Positions 60,357-64,000 of a stretch of 64,000 nucleotides of DNA are shown in pieces. The stretch comes from Allomyces macrogynus ATCC 38327 (lineage: Eukaryota > Blastocladiomycota > Blastocladiomycetes > Blastocladiales > Blastocladiaceae), in contig GG745344.1 of assembly GCA_000151295.1 (NCBI GenBank), forward strand, positions 479,647 through 543,646. The letters are read 5' to 3'. A program made the position numbers and the translations under genes. The notes beneath the pieces were generated by a model that saw only the letters and a list, made by a program, of their open reading frames with translations, made no database searches and had not been told where the DNA came from. Within the stretch, counting starts at the first letter, position 1; every line of letters begins with the position of its first letter.

Positions 60357-60932
60357 ATGCCCGCAAGGAGAGCGGCATCGCGAAAGCGCGCACCAGCGTC
60401 CGCAACCAGAGGGCGGACCCGCAGGCGCGCACGGAGTGCGGCCGCTGCTATCGTCTTGATGCTCGCGAGCATGCTGGCGTTTCTCGTCCTGGTCCCCGTC
60501 TTGTCGCCGTCACCACTGTCTTATGCCGTCGCGCTCCCGCAGCAACCCGCGCCGACTGTCCCGACGCCCGTCATTGCGCCTCCACTCAACCGATCGCCAG
60601 CACCGACCTCAGTTCCGCCACGAGCCACGACCGCGGCGACCACACCAACGCCATCGCAGTCCTCGGCAACCGCACCGCCACCACCACCGGCCAAGGCGAC
60701 CGCGACCGCGTCGTCGACACCGGCCTCCAACTCGACAGTCAAGGCCAAGCAGGTCAAGAAGACGATTATTCAGACAGGGCTCGGGCCCATGGCCAAGGAG
60801 GACATTGACGCACTCGTCAACGACACGTCCAAGTTCAATTTCGACCTACCGATCATTGTGGGCGCGAGTATTGGCGGCGGGTTTGTGGTCGTGCTCATGT
60901 TTGTGGTTGCGTCGGCGGTCGGGCCCAAGTAA
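60357..60932 (+). CDS. Pro/Thr-rich protein with two membrane segments
   Basis: No family recognised. The 191-residue product starts at 60357 with a very basic head (MPARRAASRKRAPASATRGR), then a hydrophobic segment (AIVLMLASMLAFLVLVPVLS) that acts as a signal anchor or cleavable signal. The middle 90 residues are Pro/Thr/Ala/Ser-rich and probably glycosylated. A conserved-looking patch, IIQTGLGPMAKEDIDALVND, precedes a second membrane helix (LPIIVGASIGGGFVVVLMFV) that ends five residues before the stop. The second helix with a tiny tail suggests a cell-surface or organelle protein with a luminal Pro-rich stalk. One exon. Confidence 0.6.
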   Translation: MPARRAASRKRAPASATRGRTRRRARSAAAAIVLMLASMLAFLVLVPVLSPSPLSYAVALPQQPAPTVPTPVIAPPLNRSPAPTSVPPRATTAATTPTPSQSSATAPPPPPAKATATASSTPASNSTVKAKQVKKTIIQTGLGPMAKEDIDALVNDTSKFNFDLPIIVGASIGGGFVVVLMFVVASAVGPK

Positions 60933-61446
60933 GGAAGGGGCTGGCGCTGGTCGCCCGCTGAGCTGGTTCTCGTCCATTTCATAAACACAGACCACGTTTG
61001 GTCGAGTCTTTGTCCTCGCTCTCGCTGCGCGTCGTCATGCATCGCACGACAAAGACAAGACGTCGAAAGACGCTCGGTTCGACAGCGAACACAGTTGACT
61101 CGATCGGTTGGCCCAGCTGCCAGGTGCTGGTCGCGAAGTGGCACGACATCACATGACCAAAATCAACATCCGCGACGTCCCCCAGGCGCGCGCTCGCCGT
61201 TCTGATCCTCGTTGAGCAAAGCGGCCACGACCACGCCCCCCCGCGTCCCGCACCACCAAGTCCCTTCTTGCTCGTGCCGCTGCCCTCTACTTCGTGTGCC
61301 GGCCGCCCGCTCCCCCGCACGCTCTCCGCCACTGCCCGCACCCCGGTCCTGCGCATCTTTGGACCTCGTATCGCGCCTGTATCCTCCGCCCGCCCCCTGT
61401 CGCATCGGATACAGCTGCGATCCCCTCCTCTCCGCTCCACTCAATC
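60933..61446. other. Spacer upstream of eIF4G
   Basis: 514 nt with a C-rich leader near 61230-61440 before the eIF4G start. No gene seen. Confidence 0.45.
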
Positions 61447-64000
61447 ATGACCAAGAAGCACCACTCGCGCCCGCGGTCGGTCTCGCGCCGCCGCGCGTCC
61501 AAGAACACGCGTGACAAGTCGCCGGCTGCCGCTTCCGCGGCTGCGACGACGCCCGTCGACGCGCCGCCCGTGCCCAAGGTGCCCGAGACCGTCGAGGAGG
61601 CGGTTGAGCTCGACAATGGCGCTGGTGCCGCTGCCGAGGTGACGCCCGCGGAGGCGCCCGTCGCCGAGCCCGCTCAGGTCCAGCCCGAGCCCGAGGTCGC
61701 GGCCGAGGTGACGCCCGCCGCGTCGCCCGCTCCCGCCCCCGCTTCCGCGACGGGTACGCTGACGTCGCACTTCGTCATTGCGTGGATGCTGAGGATCAGC
61801 GAGCGCAAGATATGCTGACGCGGATGACTAAAAAACGCATCACGTAGCCTCGCCCACCGCACGCTCTCGTTCGCGGTCCAAGTCGCCCGTCAAGGTGGTC
61901 TTGCGCGACCCGACGACGCACGTGGTCGTCGACCTGCCCGCAGGCGACGAGGACCCAAAGGAGACGGCGCGCCGCGCGATTGCCGCGTCCAAGGAGAACA
62001 AGTCGATTGCGATCCAGGCGCCCAAGGCCGCGACTCCTGCCGCTCCCGCGGCTGTTGCGGAGGCTGTACGTCACCCTCTTCCTCTGCTTTGTCCGACACT
62101 TGACCGACCCTTCAGCTGACCCTTTGGGCGGGACGACCATAGGAGGTGACCCCCAAGTCGGCCTCGACCGAGTCCCCCGCGCCCGTGCCGACCACCACGG
62201 GCGATCTGTTCCGGTACACCAAGGACACTCTCCTCGCGCTCCGTGCCGCGTCCCCGGCGCTCCCCNNNNNNNNNNNNNNNNNNNNNNNNNNNNNNNNNNN
62301 NNNNNNNNNNNNNNNNNNNNNNNNNNNNNNNNNNNNNNNNNNNNNNNNNNNNNNNNNNNNNNNNNCTATGGGTTCGTTTCTGTTTCGGTCCATCAAAAGT
62401 ACATCTTCCTTCATGAACCGTATCCGCGTTACCACGGCCATACCCCGACAACAATCGTCGTGGAATGTCGCGATATTTTTCACCCGCGGTCCGGGCGCGG
62501 AGGAAGGGTCTTTCGCCGCGGGGTACTCCGGCAGGGCTTAGCCAGTGAGCCCAGCGCGGCGGCGAACGTGGCGGCGACGGCGGTGCCGAACGCTCCGAGC
62601 CCGGTAGCCCGCGCCGTGGGCCCGAGGGACCTGCGCGATCCCGCGGGCGGCGACCGCAACGACGCGCGCCGTGGTCCCCGGCGGTTTCGAACCGCGGTGG
62701 GGCCGCGCCAGCGCGGCGAGCGCGACGGCGAGAGTAGCCGCGGCGGTGGGCGCCGTGGTGGGGACCGCGGTGACCGTGGCGGTGACCGGAACGGCGGGCA
62801 GCCGGGCGCGCGTGGCGTGGAGTTGTTGCCCGAGGACCTCAAGCCGCTCGAGAAGTCCGAGTCGCGGTGGGTGCCGAACCTCGACCGCAAGGCGCTCGAC
62901 GAGGTGCCCGAGGACGAGGCCGAGTACATTGCGCTCATGGAGAAGAAAACGCGCGGGTTGTTGAACAAGCTCTCGCCCGAGAACTACGACCGGCTCAAGG
63001 ACAAGTTTTTGTTCAAGCCCAAGTTTATGGAGGCGGTCACGGCCGTGTGCGGTTTGCTGGTCCGCAAGTCGTTTGAAGAGCCCAAGTACGCGTCGCTCTA
63101 CGCCAAGTTGACGCTGCACTACTGCCAGAGCGCGCCGCTGCCCGAAGAGGTCGAGGAGGATGAGGCGTCGAAGCGCGCGATGGGCGCGCACGTGCGCAAG
63201 CTGATCATCATGGCGTGCCAGCGCCAGTTTGAGACGCGGCCGTCGTGGACGGAGAAGCCGCAAATGACTGAGGAGGAGTACGAGGCCGTCGTCAAGATCA
63301 AGACCAAGGCGCTCGGCAACATGCGGTTCGTGGCCGAACTCTACAACTCGGGCGTCGTCTCGAAAAAGGTCATTTCCATGATCGTCACGCAGCTCGTGTC
63401 GAGTATCCAGTCGGAGCCCAAGCAGGAGGATATCGAGTGCGCGCTCACGCTGCTCGCCACGATCGGCCGCGGCGTCGACGCCTCGCTCGACCCGCAGCTC
63501 GTCGCGCAGTGGTTTGCCCTGCTCGCACAGGCCAAAGACAACGAGGCCATCCTGTCGCGTCTGCGGTTCGCGATCGCCGACTTGATTGACCTGCGCGCCG
63601 CCGGGTGGCGCAAGGATGGGTCGGTCGTGCCGACGCCGGTCGGGTCATCGGCAGGCACGCAGCGCCAGAACTCCACCAACAACAACACCACCGGCGGCTC
63701 TACGCGCGGCCAGCCGCGCCGCAACGAGGCCAATGCCGACGGCTGGATTGCGTCGCCGTCGGCGTCGTCGCAGGGCCGCCGGCGCGACCCGGCCAAGGCG
63801 TCACGGTTCGGCCGCGGTGGCGACCAGGGCGGCCGCAACGACCGGCAGGCGTCCGGCACGGGCGGCCGCCGTGGCGGTGCGCGGCAGCAGCAGGAGCCCG
63901 TCAAGAAGACGACGGCCAACCTGTTCGACATGTTCCACCACATGGAGGAGCAACAAAACCAGGACGAGGAGCCGTCGTCGGCCGAGGTCTCGCCGTCGGA
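61447..64000 (+). CDS. Translation initiation factor eIF4G, partial (runs off the window)
   Basis: eIF4G is the scaffold of the cap-binding complex. Start at 61447: MTKKHHSRPRSVSRRRASKN, followed by an Ala/Pro/Glu-rich disordered region. An intron (about 61755-61846) joins to SPTARSRSRSKSPVKVVLRD; another (about 62067-62143) leads to the eIF4E-binding motif YTKDTLL at about 62213-62233, after which a 100-N gap interrupts. Coding resumes after an apparent TTAG acceptor near 62541 (SEPSAANVAATAVP), passes an RGG-like stretch, and reaches LKPLEKSESRWVPNLDRKAL. The MIF4G domain follows: RGLLNKLSPENYDRLKDKFL, MEAVTAVCGLLVRKSFEEPK, TLHYCQSAPLPEE, TKALGNMRFVAELYNSGVVS, ECALTLLATIGRGVD, then a low-complexity Gly/Arg region. 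The frame is open at 64000. Confidence 0.9.
62266..62365. other. Assembly gap, 100 N
   Basis: Exactly 100 N, so the true length is unknown. It falls in the eIF4G gene between the eIF4E-binding motif and the MIF4G domain, so some coding sequence may be missing. Confidence 0.99.

Noticed and set aside
62680..62710. tRNA-like GGTTTCGAACC word
   Set aside because: It lies inside the eIF4G coding exon and has no acceptor stem or anticodon arm around it.

Overview
The window is nuclear DNA from a GC-rich, intron-containing fungus, most likely a flagellated (zoosporic) lineage such as Blastocladiomycota or Chytridiomycota. Fungal marks are a phosphofructokinase with an N-terminal glyoxalase-like domain and a stand-alone ADE1-type SAICAR synthetase. 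Flagellar marks are IQUB (a radial-spoke adaptor) and MYCBP (homologous to central-pair protein FAP174), which non-flagellated fungi are not expected to keep. Introns are mostly 60-120 nt, begin GTACG/GTATG/GTGCG, and often carry CTAAC/CTGAC before a C/TAG acceptor. The phylum call is an inference; no rRNA or mitochondrial marker is present.

Layout. 0-8 kb: an unrecognised acidic protein, DNA ligase IV (many exons), and a base-exchange type phosphatidylserine synthase. 8-18 kb: ER folding sensor UGGT ending in HDEL, divergent from IQUB; a decayed aldo-keto reductase; a GCIP-family protein. 18-27 kb: a protoglobin, FAHD1, then a head-to-head pair of histidine-degradation genes (formimidoylglutamase and histidine ammonia-lyase) and a multi-pass membrane protein with a Pro-rich tail. 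28-40 kb: a TRAPPC12-like TPR protein, a CUE-domain protein, MYCBP, GINS subunit SLD5, a MAPR/Dap1 heme protein, a SUZ-domain protein and the tRNA m1A58 methyltransferase catalytic subunit. 40-53 kb: PRP3, ADE1, phosphofructokinase, a single-pass membrane protein and a carnitine acetyltransferase. 53-64 kb: DDX41, a SET protein, a severin/gelsolin-like protein, a small Pro/Thr-rich membrane protein and a partial eIF4G interrupted by a 100-N assembly gap.

Most genes are ordinary housekeeping genes and the neighbourhood is not operon-like. The one clear functional pairing is HAL/HutG, the first and last steps of the four-step route from histidine to glutamate, transcribed away from a shared region of about 0.7 kb. 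I see no mobile element, CRISPR array, tRNA or rRNA gene. Exon borders were read by eye from frame and GT-AG signals and should be taken as approximate unless a position is stated.
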